A stretch of 64,000 nucleotides of DNA from NCBI GenBank assembly GCA_964539825.1, contig CAZIKF010000001.1, positions 240,129-304,128 of the forward strand, written 5' to 3'. The translations under genes were made by a program, and so were the position numbers. Source of the DNA: CAZIKF01 sp964539825 (GTDB lineage Bacteria > Muiribacteriota > UBA6191). The notes under the pieces are model-generated. The model was not told the origin of the DNA and made no database searches. It saw only the letters and a list, made by a program, of their open reading frames with translations. Positions 54,314 through 63,682 of the stretch are shown one piece after another (position 1 is the first letter of the stretch; every line of letters begins with the position of its first letter).

Positions 54314-56068
54314 TTACTTTGTTCCCGCGCTAATCGGGGTGTTATAGCGTTCATGAAACTTTCGCAGTCTTTGCAAGATTCGTGTACCTGGATCCCCCTG
54401 CTCCTCAGCGGCCTGCGGCGTATTGACAGCATCCTCGGCAGCAGGCTTCTTGGCCTCATGGAGATCATAACGAAAGGCAAAGTTTCCTGAGGAGTAGATA
54501 TCATCATCGGCGACGATGGAAAGATAGGTTTTGGATTTTTCGCTCATCACAGAGTTTACGATCAGGGCGAACTGCATAATTTGCCGCGGAGTTCTGGGTC
54601 GAAAACGATTCCCTAAAACACCCTGGGCAAACATCTGCTTCTTCAATTGGTCATCTATTTCAAATAGCTGAGCCATCACGCTCTCCGCGGAAAGATTCGC
54701 ATCAAGGATGGCTCTGGCAATTTCCTTGCCCTTGAGGATCAGAAGCTTGTTCTCAAGGACAATGAACTTTACTTCCTCCAGCTTCTCACCTGACATAATG
54801 TTATGAACGGAGATGGGATAAACCAGGACTCCCTTACTAGGTTTATCTACATAAAGGTGAGCGTCTTCGATCTCCCTCCATATACGACTGGCTTCCTCAT
54901 ATACCTTGCTTTCAAGACGGGCTGTCCGCTCCTTCTCCAAGAAGGCCACCGGAACATCAAACGACTGCATATTCTTACCCATTTTGACGAGAAGTTCATG
55001 AAAGATTCGATTAAAGGAATCGCGCGAAACCGGCCCTTCAATCTGCAGGGGCTTATCAATCAGCGGCTCCATAGAGTTGAGTACCAGCCTCTTTTGCTGC
55101 TTGGCTTGTAAAACTTCCTTTAAAGAAGCAATGGTCAAGTGCGCACTCTCCGACTCCTGCCTCAAATCTTTAAGCTGCTGATCGAGGCTGGCTAATTCTC
55201 CCTTGAGATGATTAAGAACATCTTCACGCTCCTTGATCTCATGCAGATTTTTTTCGAGGCTTTTTTCAAGTTCCTCTTTTACACTTCGAGCCATTTCCAA
55301 ATCTCTTTGGAGCTTTTCAAGCAATTCTGACCGGGTGGCCTTATTTTTCAATTCTTCTCGAATACTCTTCTCTAGTTTTTCTTTGGTCTGCTTCAACACC
55401 AGCTTTTCCTGAAGGGTTTCATTGAGCTGGTGAATCAGTTTTTCCTTTTCCTCCTGCAATAGGGACATCATCCTCTTAAATTCTTCCTGTTGTTTGAGGA
55501 TCTCTTTTTGCTTTGCACGGAAATTTTGATTCTCCGCCTCCATCTCCTGAAGATTTTTTTGAAGGATATGAGCTTCATCATTCTTATTTTGAATCTGCTC
55601 CCTGAGCTTCTGTCCCTCCATCAAACGCTTGGACAACTCATCATTGAGCCTGGTTTTCTCGGTCTTAAGTTCTTCAATCTCACCAGCGGTATTCTGCTGA
55701 TCGGAAACCAATCTCTTTTTTTCCTCATCCAGAATTTCCATATAGTCCATCAACCCCAGAACTTTAGCCTCAAGCTCGGTCTTTTTTTCCAGAAGCTCTC
55801 CATGCTTGTTTGCAAGCTGTTGGTTATGAACCTTGATCTGCTGGATGTCTTCAAAAAGAGCCAGTCGAATATTGGGCGCGAAGAAGGAAGTCACCAGCAG
55901 GGTCATTAAAGTGATGACCATACCAGTAATCATGGTCATCACTACAGCAGTGATCTTGGGACGAAGTCCCAGTAGGCTCAGGCGGCGCTTGCCGATCTTT
56001 GAACCGATACGATCACCGATATAGGCAATCATAGCCGCCATGATCAAAAGCCCCAAAATCCTCAACAT
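54314..56068 (-). CDS. DUF3084-like membrane coiled-coil protein
   Basis: 584 residues: two N-terminal membrane helices with ADRIG-like IGDRIGSKIGKRRLSLLGLRP between them, a coiled coil from about 80 to 340 rich in Glu/Lys/Leu, and a folded C-terminal domain (about 345-540) with RPRTPRQIMQFALIVNS. It fits the DUF3084 family seen in cyanobacteria and others; the function is unknown. GAGGTTG lies before the ATG. It stands alone between two convergent or divergent neighbours. Confidence 0.85.
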   Translation of the reverse strand: MLRILGLLIMAAMIAYIGDRIGSKIGKRRLSLLGLRPKITAVVMTMITGMVITLMTLLVTSFFAPNIRLALFEDIQQIKVHNQQLANKHGELLEKKTELEAKVLGLMDYMEILDEEKKRLVSDQQNTAGEIEELKTEKTRLNDELSKRLMEGQKLREQIQNKNDEAHILQKNLQEMEAENQNFRAKQKEILKQQEEFKRMMSLLQEEKEKLIHQLNETLQEKLVLKQTKEKLEKSIREELKNKATRSELLEKLQRDLEMARSVKEELEKSLEKNLHEIKEREDVLNHLKGELASLDQQLKDLRQESESAHLTIASLKEVLQAKQQKRLVLNSMEPLIDKPLQIEGPVSRDSFNRIFHELLVKMGKNMQSFDVPVAFLEKERTARLESKVYEEASRIWREIEDAHLYVDKPSKGVLVYPISVHNIMSGEKLEEVKFIVLENKLLILKGKEIARAILDANLSAESVMAQLFEIDDQLKKQMFAQGVLGNRFRPRTPRQIMQFALIVNSVMSEKSKTYLSIVADDDIYSSGNFAFRYDLHEAKKPAAEDAVNTPQAAEEQGDPGTRILQRLRKFHERYNTPISAGTK

Positions 56069-56181
56069 AATCTTACAACCTCAGGGAAGAAATTCACCGG
56101 AGCGTCTCTCAGCAACAATATTTTCAGCCATTATTGCACCATTCTCCAGCAATAAACCAAGGTTGTCCACCGCAACCCAAC

Positions 56182-56209
56182 TTGAAAAAGTTTTAAGCCT
56201 TGGTAAAAT
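56182..56209 (+). promoter_or_regulatory. Promoter candidate for the 56216 gene
   Basis: TTGAAA, 16 bases, TAAAAT. The -10 ends 6 bases before the ATG at 56216, so transcription would begin at or near the start codon and the message could lack a leader. Confidence 0.45.
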
Positions 56210-56215
56210 GAACAA

Positions 56216-56983
56216 ATGAAGGAAATCCTATTTCTGGCATTCAGCACTCTTTTACAGGCCAACCCTGAGGTAGTTCAAACCTATCTCCCAAATCCTTCTT
56301 CCTCAACCCTACAGACTCAAGAACAGCAAATAGGCGGATTTTCGGCTGAACTAAGCCAGTTTCTGCCTCTTTCGGATGGAAAACCAATACCCGTGACAAT
56401 GATCAGATTCAGGCAGGGTCCCCTTCCTGAAGGAACCCTGGAGACCCTCGATCATTCAAGAACCTGGGATTTTTTAACAAACTTCTTTCGCCGCTCCGCA
56501 ACCCCAAGCAAGAGAATGTCTCAAATTGATCCCTCTGAAAAAAAATCCGCGCCCATTCATTTTGAGTGGGTAATCCCACCCACGATGGATTATCACAAGG
56601 GAAGCCTTCATTTTTATCTTTTAATTCGGTGGGCCACTATGCGATATATGTATTTTAAGGCCATCTATCCAACCAATGAAGGCTTCATTGCCTTTGAAAT
56701 TCTCGAACCTCACAACGACTCTGTTCTGGGTGTTTCCAAAAAAATTATCGAGACTACCCGTATTACTAAGGAATTTGAGGCCGCTAAGAGTCAGAATCCT
56801 CCCCTGAGAACCAGCCATTGGGCAGAACTACTACTCTTACCCTCTGACAGAGAGGAAACCCCTCCTGAGTCCATTTTGGAAAACCAATCCTTCCTGGAAA
56901 AAAACCGTAAGAGCGCGGGACTCCTCTTCCTTGTCCTTTCCATTACCTTCTTTGTATTCATCGCCCCGAAGATTCCTCGCTAA
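56216..56983 (+). CDS. Membrane-anchored exported protein, function unknown
   Basis: 255 residues with a short N-terminal signal-like helix (about 1-15), a soluble region and a C-terminal membrane helix (about 232-250) ending in a short basic tail. No family recognised. No Shine-Dalgarno sequence precedes the ATG, which fits a leaderless message (see the promoter). Similar topologies (export, then tail anchor) occur in small stress-response or repair proteins, but nothing more can be said. Confidence 0.65.
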   Translation: MKEILFLAFSTLLQANPEVVQTYLPNPSSSTLQTQEQQIGGFSAELSQFLPLSDGKPIPVTMIRFRQGPLPEGTLETLDHSRTWDFLTNFFRRSATPSKRMSQIDPSEKKSAPIHFEWVIPPTMDYHKGSLHFYLLIRWATMRYMYFKAIYPTNEGFIAFEILEPHNDSVLGVSKKIIETTRITKEFEAAKSQNPPLRTSHWAELLLLPSDREETPPESILENQSFLEKNRKSAGLLFLVLSITFFVFIAPKIPR

Positions 56984-57027
56984 GAGCACTGGAAGCAATG
57001 GGTTCCCAATTTTTAATCGCTAAACAC

Positions 57028-57055
57028 TTGTCAGTGTTGAGAACATCCTTAGAAT
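57028..57055 (+). promoter_or_regulatory. Promoter candidate for the M36-like protease gene
   Basis: TTGTCA, 16 bases, TAGAAT, with a predicted start about 37 bases before the ATG at 57099. Confidence 0.45.
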
Positions 57056-57098
57056 TCCAGTATCTTTTGATCATTGTCTTTTGTAGAGGAGCTAAGCT

Positions 57099-58751
57099 AT
57101 GAATAAAATAGGCCTTTTAACCCTGGGAATCCTCTGCCACGCTATCCATTATGGTGCTCCCATCAAGCTGTCTGTTTTTCAGCCCCCAACTACGTCGTTA
57201 AATACAGAATTCAACTTCACAGCCAGCTTTGAGGAACCAGAGGAAGTAGCCCGCCGGTTCATCAGTTCACAAACTCATAACCTGGGCTATTACTCTACCT
57301 TCGCCTCTGATACTTATGATACCCAGGACCTTGCTTTGCATAAAGTTGAGGAACACCAGCATGCGACTCATGTCGTATTCCAGCAGGAGCTGGACGGGAT
57401 TCCCGTGTTTGGCCAACAGCTCAAGATTCACCTGAGGGAAGATCAATCTGTACTTCTGATGAATGGTCATTATGTAAATCTGGAAGAAGCTGAAATCTTT
57501 AATCTAAGGACGATTGAACAAGAACAAGCCTTATCCATTGGCCGAAGAGCCTTTAATTTGGAAGAGGGCATAGAAGGCCAAATACTAGAGACCTTTATCC
57601 CATTCAAGGAATCTCTGGTCAGAGGCTATAAAATCCTGTTTATAGTCCCTGGAAAGGGAGAATTGGTAGCCCTGGTAGACGGTACAAAAGGGAATGTCAT
57701 CAAGACTTACAATCAAGTTCTGGATACACCCCGGCACAAGACCACCAAGAAGCCAAAGCAAAAGGTTGAGTCTCTACTCAAGGAATTTAAGAACTCTCAG
57801 CCCCCCAGGGCCCCTGCGAGTCAAACTAAACCCGACCGAGTAAATCCTGGCGAATCGAAGAAGCCTAGCGGCTGGATTCATTCCTCTTCTTTTAAAACTG
57901 AACCCGAAATGAAGAAAGTGGAACTAAAGGGTCTCGACAAGAATGGCCACCTGAGCGGAACCGCATGCAAACTAGAGAATAAGAAGGAAGCGAAGGCTCA
58001 TTCAGAAAAAGGGGAATTCCTTTTCCGGCCTGAGAGCACTCACTATCACGAAGTCATGGTGTATTTTCACATCACGGAGATGAGAGACTATCTAAAATCC
58101 ATTGGCGTCTCCCTTAACACGAAACCTACCACTGCAACGGTTCATTATAATGATGATGACAACTCTTTCTATTCTCCAGCACGCAAAGAACTCTTCTTCG
58201 GAGACGGCGGAGTTCCCGATTCCGCAGACGCCGACATCATTCTGCATGAATTTGGTCATGCCATAGTCGATCAATTATCCGGACTCGAAGGGGGATGGGG
58301 ATCTCAGGGCAGCGCAATGCATGAGGGATACGGTGACTATGTTGCCGCCAGTTTCTTCGGGAGTCCAGATATCGGAGAATGGGATTCTTCAGCATACTCT
58401 GAAGACGGCTTTTTAAGAACTCTCAAGAATCAAAAGAAATTTCCTGAAGATCTCACCCACCAGGGTCATGAGGATGGAGAGATCTGGGGCGGGGTTCTCT
58501 GGGATTTATATAAAGAACTGGATAAAGAAATCTCTGACCACCTGGTCTATCATTCGCTGAGATTTCTACCTCAGGACGCCAATTTTCGTGATGGACTGGT
58601 GGCAATCCTCTCCGCTGATGAGACCCTGTATAAGGGGAAGTATCGTAAAGTGGCTCTCAAGGTCTTTGAAAACCGCGGGATAACCATTGAAGACACCGAA
58701 GAGGAAGAAGAAGTTCAACAAGAGCGCTTCAATGACTTGTACACTGAGTAA
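57099..58751 (+). CDS. Secreted zinc metalloprotease (M4/M36, fungalysin-like) with propeptide
   Basis: 550 residues. A signal peptide (about 1-20) is followed by an FTP-type propeptide (HVVFQQELDGIPVFGQQLKIH) and a linker. The catalytic domain holds HEFGH (zinc ligands and catalytic Glu) and the third ligand in MHEGYGDY. The order HEFGH-x~20-EGxxD is that of the thermolysin-like gluzincins. TAGAGGAG precedes the ATG. The C-terminus is acidic (EDTEEEEEVQQE). It converges on the thioredoxin-fold genes. Confidence 0.88.
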   Translation: MNKIGLLTLGILCHAIHYGAPIKLSVFQPPTTSLNTEFNFTASFEEPEEVARRFISSQTHNLGYYSTFASDTYDTQDLALHKVEEHQHATHVVFQQELDGIPVFGQQLKIHLREDQSVLLMNGHYVNLEEAEIFNLRTIEQEQALSIGRRAFNLEEGIEGQILETFIPFKESLVRGYKILFIVPGKGELVALVDGTKGNVIKTYNQVLDTPRHKTTKKPKQKVESLLKEFKNSQPPRAPASQTKPDRVNPGESKKPSGWIHSSSFKTEPEMKKVELKGLDKNGHLSGTACKLENKKEAKAHSEKGEFLFRPESTHYHEVMVYFHITEMRDYLKSIGVSLNTKPTTATVHYNDDDNSFYSPARKELFFGDGGVPDSADADIILHEFGHAIVDQLSGLEGGWGSQGSAMHEGYGDYVAASFFGSPDIGEWDSSAYSEDGFLRTLKNQKKFPEDLTHQGHEDGEIWGGVLWDLYKELDKEISDHLVYHSLRFLPQDANFRDGLVAILSADETLYKGKYRKVALKVFENRGITIEDTEEEEEVQQERFNDLYTE

Positions 58752-58796
58752 ATTGATACTCATCAATTCCAGGAAGCAATAGATTCCATAGAACAA

Positions 58797-59813
58797 TTAG
58801 TCTTTCTTCTTTTTGCGGCCCCTGAGGACCTTCCCGTATTTTGACTGCTTCTTTTCCTCCTCCGCCCTTCTTAAAAGCATAATTTTCTCCATACGCTGCT
58901 TGTAGATCTTCATCCTTTTTTCATGGTGAATTCGTTGAATTTCCGCGCCTCTTTCCTCAAAAATTCCCACCATTAGACGATCAATTCTAGCCCGTATATC
59001 CAGTTCGCTGAGAACATCACCTCGATAGTCCACCCTGCCCTCGTGATCTACCATGACCATAGCGGGAACCCTCAGGGCAACATTGAGCCCGGTGACTTTC
59101 GCGTCAGCGTCGTTTAGAAAGGGTATTGGTATATTCTCATCTTTTAAAATTGCCTGAGCGTCAGCGTCATCGGCAGAAACCGCTACAAATGCGAAAGTTA
59201 CATCCGGTTTATAGGGTAACGTGGAAAGCTCTTTTATCATCGCGTCCATGAGCTTGAACTGATTTTGAGGCAAAAAGAGGGCCAGACCACGATCAGTAGC
59301 CTGTATTATCTGCCAGTCTTTGGCCTTGAGCTTCTTAGACCTCGACAGAACCGCTTCGCGTTCATAGCCAAGCTTTAAGGTCCGCTTGTACCAGAGTTGA
59401 AATTGACGAACCAGAGTTTCCTGGTTTTCTTTTTCTCGGGAAAGCGCTTCATACAGTCGTGAAAGCATCCTGATGTAGCTAATGGTATCCGGATCCCAAA
59501 GGGTTCCAAACAGTAGAATCAGTATCTTCTTATTGCTCCTTGCCAGGCTGTCATAGTAATAGCGCTGAGATAGGTTTAACTCGGAAAAGATCGAGCCCTC
59601 AAATTGATGGGCATCAGGATCCTCTTCTAAATCGAAGACACTTTTTTTAAAGGCGTCCAGGTGAAAAAAATCATCTTCATTGAAAACATCACTGGATACA
59701 CCGGACTGAGAACTAAAGTAGCGCAGAATAAAGTGCTCGAATACTTCGCTCTTCGAAGATGACAAACACGAGGTTTTCGTAAGAAAGAGCAAAATGAGAA
59801 GGAGGCGAGTCAT
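58797..59813 (-). CDS. Thioredoxin-fold lipoprotein without active-site cysteines
   Basis: 338 residues. A signal peptide ends in a probable lipobox (LTKTSC, Cys16). The middle resembles a TlpA/redoxin domain: LILLFGTLWDPDT where the CxxC would be, FAFVAVSADDADAQAIL, and a cis-Pro region VALRVPAMVMVDHEGRV. The active-site Cys pair is absent. The C-terminus is strongly basic and Lys-rich. It is 21 bases downstream of the CPMC redoxin on the same strand, so it may use that protein as a partner rather than do redox chemistry itself (inference). Confidence 0.72.
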   Translation of the reverse strand: MTRLLLILLFLTKTSCLSSSKSEVFEHFILRYFSSQSGVSSDVFNEDDFFHLDAFKKSVFDLEEDPDAHQFEGSIFSELNLSQRYYYDSLARSNKKILILLFGTLWDPDTISYIRMLSRLYEALSREKENQETLVRQFQLWYKRTLKLGYEREAVLSRSKKLKAKDWQIIQATDRGLALFLPQNQFKLMDAMIKELSTLPYKPDVTFAFVAVSADDADAQAILKDENIPIPFLNDADAKVTGLNVALRVPAMVMVDHEGRVDYRGDVLSELDIRARIDRLMVGIFEERGAEIQRIHHEKRMKIYKQRMEKIMLLRRAEEEKKQSKYGKVLRGRKKKKD

Positions 59814-59834
59814 TGTGAATCAGACGCCTTTCCC

Positions 59835-60353
59835 CTACTTACTTTCCTCTGCTGTTCGTGCGGCAACGGCATCATCAAGTATTTTTCGCAGATCTTCCTC
59901 TGGAATTAGTCCTACACTGTAGTGAAGAATTTTACCCTCTACATCGGCCAAAATATTGACCGGTATTCCCTGCACCGAATACCAGGCGGCCAATAGGTTC
60001 TCAGGATCCATCACTGTGGGGAAGTCCGCATTTTTCTCCCTTGCATGCTGCTTCAAATGACCTATATCCGTATCAAAGGACACATCAAGAAAGACTACTC
60101 CCTTCTTTTCATATTCCTTATCCAACTTCCCCATTAAGCCCAGCATCTGGGAGCACATCGGACAGGAAAGAGAACCAAGCTTCATAAACAAGATTTTATC
60201 TTTTCGAAAGACATCGGACTCCAGTAAATTCCCTTTGAGATCGGAAAACTCAAAATCCACCATCTTCTGCCCTTCAAAGTTGGCGAAAGATCGTGTACCC
60301 AGAGAGGCGAAAATACACATCCACACCGTGAAAAAAAAAGGACGAACTTTCAT
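59835..60353 (-). CDS. Exported TlpA-like redoxin with CPMC motif
   Basis: 172 residues with a signal peptide (about 1-24) and a thioredoxin-like domain with LGSLSCPMCSQML as the active site, VFLDVSFDTDIGHLKQHA, and YSVQGIPVNILADVEG (cis-Pro). It should act as a disulfide reductase in the periplasm, for example for cytochrome c maturation. The start was moved from 60449 to the ATG at 60353, where GGGAG lies 6 bases upstream and the signal peptide begins. The longer part is repeat DNA. Confidence 0.85.
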   Translation of the reverse strand: MKVRPFFFTVWMCIFASLGTRSFANFEGQKMVDFEFSDLKGNLLESDVFRKDKILFMKLGSLSCPMCSQMLGLMGKLDKEYEKKGVVFLDVSFDTDIGHLKQHAREKNADFPTVMDPENLLAAWYSVQGIPVNILADVEGKILHYSVGLIPEEDLRKILDDAVAARTAEESK

Positions 60354-60378
60354 ATCTATCTCCCTATACTTACCAATC

Positions 60379-60588
60379 ATTCCGGATCGTAGTCCGGAAT
60401 TGTAGGGGCCTGGCATGCCCGGCCTGGGGCTCATATCATTGCAATGCATGTTATCTGCGGTCGAGGCATGCCTCGACCCTACGACCTCTAGGGCCTAACT
60501 CCTGGATCCCGCGATCAATTAGCGGGATGACGCGATGGGTAGAGAGACTGCGACAATTTTACCATTTACCATTCCGATCAAAGATCGG
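60379..60588. repeat. Cluster of palindromes between redoxin and ABC exporter genes
   Basis: No gene is seen from 60354 to 60743. Palindromes: ATTCCGGA/TCCGGAAT (60379-60400); a perfect 20-base GGTCGAGGCATGCCTCGACC (60459-60478), echoed by GGCATGCC nearby; ATCCCGC/GCGGGAT (60506-60528); CCGATC/GATCGG (60574-60588). The GAGGCATGCCTC core resembles dispersed palindromic repeats I recall from many genomes. Confidence 0.75.
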
Positions 60589-60660
60589 TCTTGTGGGTCC
60601 CCTGGTCAGGCCAGAGGACGACGAAATCTGCGGTGATAACGCTTAATCGATAACTTGTAA

Positions 60661-60689
60661 CTGACTACTCACTACTCTAAAAGTATAAT
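60661..60689 (+). promoter_or_regulatory. Weak promoter candidate before the ABC exporter genes
   Basis: CTGACT, 17 bases, TATAAT (perfect -10, weak -35), 54 bases before the ATG at 60744. Confidence 0.3.
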
Positions 60690-60743
60690 TGTAGGTCAAC
60701 CGGGGCTCATTGGCTCGTATGGTCAAAAATTGAATGATATTTT

Positions 60744-62483
60744 ATGGACGTTTTTTTCCCTCTGATTCGTATTCGTCTACTTAGCTTCCAAAATGCCCGT
60801 TCGCGCAAGAATACTGCCCAGCTTCTCATTTTCCTGGGTTTTTCCGCCCTGGTGATTTTAAGTATTTATTACGGCACCGCGATGCTGCTCAACCGCCTTG
60901 ATTCTCTTAACACTCCCCAGCGGTATGGAACAGTTTTGGAACTAGCCTCCCGTTGGATCGCAGTGGGGGACTTGATCAAACAACGTCTACTTTCTATGGT
61001 GCTTTTGGCTATTTTTTTCATGTTGTTTTTTTCCCAGGTTCTGGGAATCCTGTCGCATCTTTACCTCTCCCAGGACACTGAGTTACTCTTCGCTTCTCCC
61101 CTGACTTCTTCAGAAATTTTTCAAACCAGGTTCGTGGAAGCCACACTTAGTTCTACCTGGATGTCTTTCCTATTCTTTTTGCCGGTGCTGTTAGCTTATC
61201 TTCAAAATGCTTCGGCCACACTAGGAAGTTTCTTTCCCTTCTTTCTAGCCCTCATCCCCTTTGTGTTGGTACCTGCCTGCCTTGGAACCCTTTTCGCGAT
61301 CCTGCTGGCTCATTATTTCCCCATAGGACAGAGTCGCAGAATCTTTCAATTCCTTTCCGTGCTCTTTTTCACTCTCCTTCTCCTGCTGATCCGTATGCTG
61401 CAGCCTGAAAAGCTATTTTCTATCCAGGATTTCACCCAGATTCAGCAATTTATTGAGAATCTCCAGGTTCCTTTTTTTCAATATATTCCCTCCACATGGC
61501 TTTCGGATATTGCCGGATTTCTCCTTTCGGGGGACCCTCAAAGTTCGCTCAATCCGGCTCTAAATCTTTTCCTTTCCGCCATGGGGATTTTGCTGATCAC
61601 ACAGTTTGTCGCGCGCTTGATTTACTATCCTTCCTGGTGTCGCTCCAGGGAATCAAGCTCTCCCACGGTCCTGCCGACAGCCACCTCCACCTCTCTTCCC
61701 TGGCTGAGGAATCTCAGGCCTCCTTTACGCGCTCTTTATACCAAAGACAGTCTTGTATTTGCCCGCAATCCTGAGTTATGGAGCCAGGTCTTCCTGATTT
61801 TCGCTATGGTTGCTCTCTATCTCTACAATATTCATCTACTTCATCTCGATAAGGTCTCCCTCTTTTCCCACGCGCTCTCGAAATTTATTTCCTTTATAAA
61901 TACCGCTTTTGTCGGTTTCATCATGATTTCCATCTCTATGCGCTTTCTGTTTCCCTCTATCTCCCTGGAAGGTCCGTCTTTTTGGATTCTAAAGACTTCT
62001 CCCTTCCCCATTGAGAAGTTGATCTGGTATAAGTTCATCTACCATGTACCCCTCCTGCTTTTCATGGGGAATCTTATGACCCTGTTAGCCAATTGGATCC
62101 TCGCAGTACCGCTCTCCCTTTATCTCATTAATGGATTCAATATATCCGTACTAACAATCTGTCACTCTCTTCTCGCGATTGTATTCGGTGCTCTCTATCC
62201 AAACTTCAAAGCAGAGAATGTAAACCGCATATTCATGAGCTTTGGAGGAACTTTCTATATGATGGTGGCCCTGGGCTTGATGTTCTTTTACCTGGGGTGC
62301 CAGATATTCCCTGGATTCATCTACTACAAAGTTATGATTAAGCTGCAGACCGTTGAGACTTGGCAAGTCATAGGAGCCTCGGCGGTTGGTGTTGTTGGCT
62401 TGTTAGTCCTGGTTTTCTCCACGATTTTTCTATACCGTCGGGCAATTGTTTCCCTTTCGCAGGTGGAGGATGGCAATGATTGA
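60744..62483 (+). CDS. ABC exporter permease
   Basis: A 579-residue membrane protein with about 12 hydrophobic segments and no ATP-binding site. Its N-terminus (FPLIRIRLLSFQNA) and the repeated long helices resemble the putative ABC exporter permeases that pair with a separate ATPase. The adjacent ATPase gene overlaps its stop by 8 bases, so they work together. The substrate cannot be told from sequence. No Shine-Dalgarno sequence is obvious before the ATG. Confidence 0.82.
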   Translation: MDVFFPLIRIRLLSFQNARSRKNTAQLLIFLGFSALVILSIYYGTAMLLNRLDSLNTPQRYGTVLELASRWIAVGDLIKQRLLSMVLLAIFFMLFFSQVLGILSHLYLSQDTELLFASPLTSSEIFQTRFVEATLSSTWMSFLFFLPVLLAYLQNASATLGSFFPFFLALIPFVLVPACLGTLFAILLAHYFPIGQSRRIFQFLSVLFFTLLLLLIRMLQPEKLFSIQDFTQIQQFIENLQVPFFQYIPSTWLSDIAGFLLSGDPQSSLNPALNLFLSAMGILLITQFVARLIYYPSWCRSRESSSPTVLPTATSTSLPWLRNLRPPLRALYTKDSLVFARNPELWSQVFLIFAMVALYLYNIHLLHLDKVSLFSHALSKFISFINTAFVGFIMISISMRFLFPSISLEGPSFWILKTSPFPIEKLIWYKFIYHVPLLLFMGNLMTLLANWILAVPLSLYLINGFNISVLTICHSLLAIVFGALYPNFKAENVNRIFMSFGGTFYMMVALGLMFFYLGCQIFPGFIYYKVMIKLQTVETWQVIGASAVGVVGLLVLVFSTIFLYRRAIVSLSQVEDGND

Positions 62484-63243
62484 GTTCTGTGATGTTTCTA
62501 AGTATTACGGCAAGATTCCCGCCGTGAACGGTATTTCACTAAAGGTTGGAAAGGGAGAAATTTATGGTTTCCTCGGACCAAACGGGGCCGGAAAAACTAC
62601 CAGTATTCGCATGGCAACGGGGATTTTCCCACCCACCTCGGGAACCGTACTGGTCAATGACCTGGACATCCAAAAAAATCCATCCATCTGTAAGGCTAAA
62701 ATTGGCTATGTCCCCGATCGCCCCTATGTCTATGAAAAGCTCACCGGCTGGGAATTTCTTGAGTTCATTATGGACCTCTACGAGAATCGCACAGATAGAG
62801 CAGGTGAGCTTGCTCAGGAGTACTTGAAGCTGTTTCAAATTGATCATGCCGTTGAGATGCTCATTCAGGATTATTCCCATGGAATGAAGCAAAAACTGGT
62901 CATTCTCTCTGCCCTTCTTCATGAGCCCGATCTCATCGTCATTGATGAGCCCATGGTAGGACTCGACCCCCGGGGCGCCCGCTCGCTTAAAGATCTTTTT
63001 CGGAACCTGGCCAGGGCCGGTACTTCCATTTTTCTATCCACTCATACAATGAGTGTGGCAGAAGAACTGTGTGACAGAATCTCCATCATTCACCAGGGAA
63101 AAATTCTGGCCACAGGCGCAATGAAGGATCTGCGTGAATTGGGCCATCATGACGACAACCTGGAAGCTCTTTTTCTAAAGATCACCGAAGAAGAGCAGGA
63201 GGCCTTCGCTCCGAGTATTCAGGAGTCAGGAGTTAGTAGCTAG
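62476..63243 (+). CDS. ABC transporter ATP-binding protein
   Basis: 255 residues with Walker A GPNGAGKTTS, a signature in the YSHGMKQKL form, Walker B LIVIDEPMVGLDP and the switch His in LSTHTMS. This is typical of exporter ATPases of the ABC-2 type. The ATG at 62476 has GGTGGAGG 6 bases upstream, so it is preferred over 62470 or the TTG at 62446. It forms one unit with the permease. The last few codons run into repeat-like DNA (GGAGTCAGGAGTTAGTAG). Confidence 0.93.
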   Translation: MIEFCDVSKYYGKIPAVNGISLKVGKGEIYGFLGPNGAGKTTSIRMATGIFPPTSGTVLVNDLDIQKNPSICKAKIGYVPDRPYVYEKLTGWEFLEFIMDLYENRTDRAGELAQEYLKLFQIDHAVEMLIQDYSHGMKQKLVILSALLHEPDLIVIDEPMVGLDPRGARSLKDLFRNLARAGTSIFLSTHTMSVAEELCDRISIIHQGKILATGAMKDLRELGHHDDNLEALFLKITEEEQEAFAPSIQESGVSS

Positions 63244-63640
63244 AAATCGGTTATCGGTTAAGAATTTTACCAACCTGCAGGCGGGTCCTGTCACCGGGAA
63301 TCTCCCCACTACGTTCCGATTGCGAAGGGATCCAACTACAGCGTCATCACCTGCTTCGCCAGGCAACTCCTCAAGGAGTTGTCATGGCTGACTCCTATCA
63401 ATAATCAGCGGACCCTGAACATCCCGCATACATCCTGCGCCGCACTGTACTCCGCAGGGGCCCCATTCCCGGAGCCACCCACCAGATCGACCTCGTATGT
63501 CTCTTGCCAGGAAATTCGCGGTAAAATGGAAATGATCGGGGTAATCGGAGGGGACCCGAAGGGACGATAAATCCAAACTGTGTGTGCCTTTCTGAGCTTA
63601 GCTTTAGGCCACTGGTTTTGAGTACACAAATGGGAATTAA
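63244..63640. other. Non-coding stretch with palindromic DNA
   Basis: I see no credible gene. Several short overlapping frames on both strands lack Shine-Dalgarno sequences and familiar motifs. A perfect 18-base palindrome CAACTCCTCAAGGAGTTG lies at 63364-63381. Near its left end the AGTTAGTAG...TTATCGGTTA sequence (63231-63261) resembles, in inverse, 60640-60680 on the other side of the ABC exporter. Confidence 0.5.
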
Positions 63641-63670
63641 AAAAGCCCCGGAGATTTCTCCGGGGCTTTT
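63641..63670 (-). terminator. Rho-independent terminator of the right-edge gene
   Basis: A 13-base G+C-rich stem (AAAAGCCCCGGAG/CTCCGGGGCTTTT) with a 4-base loop, followed on the minus strand by six Ts. It lies 13 bases after the stop of the 63683 gene. The run of As on the other side means it could also act weakly for plus-strand transcripts. Confidence 0.9.
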
Positions 63671-63682
63671 CTTCAATCTGAA

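Noticed and set aside
63382..63676. Overlapping 60-90-residue frames on both strands near the right edge
   Set aside because: Mutually overlapping, no start signals, one runs through the terminator hairpin; they look like chance frames in G+C-rich repeat-like DNA.
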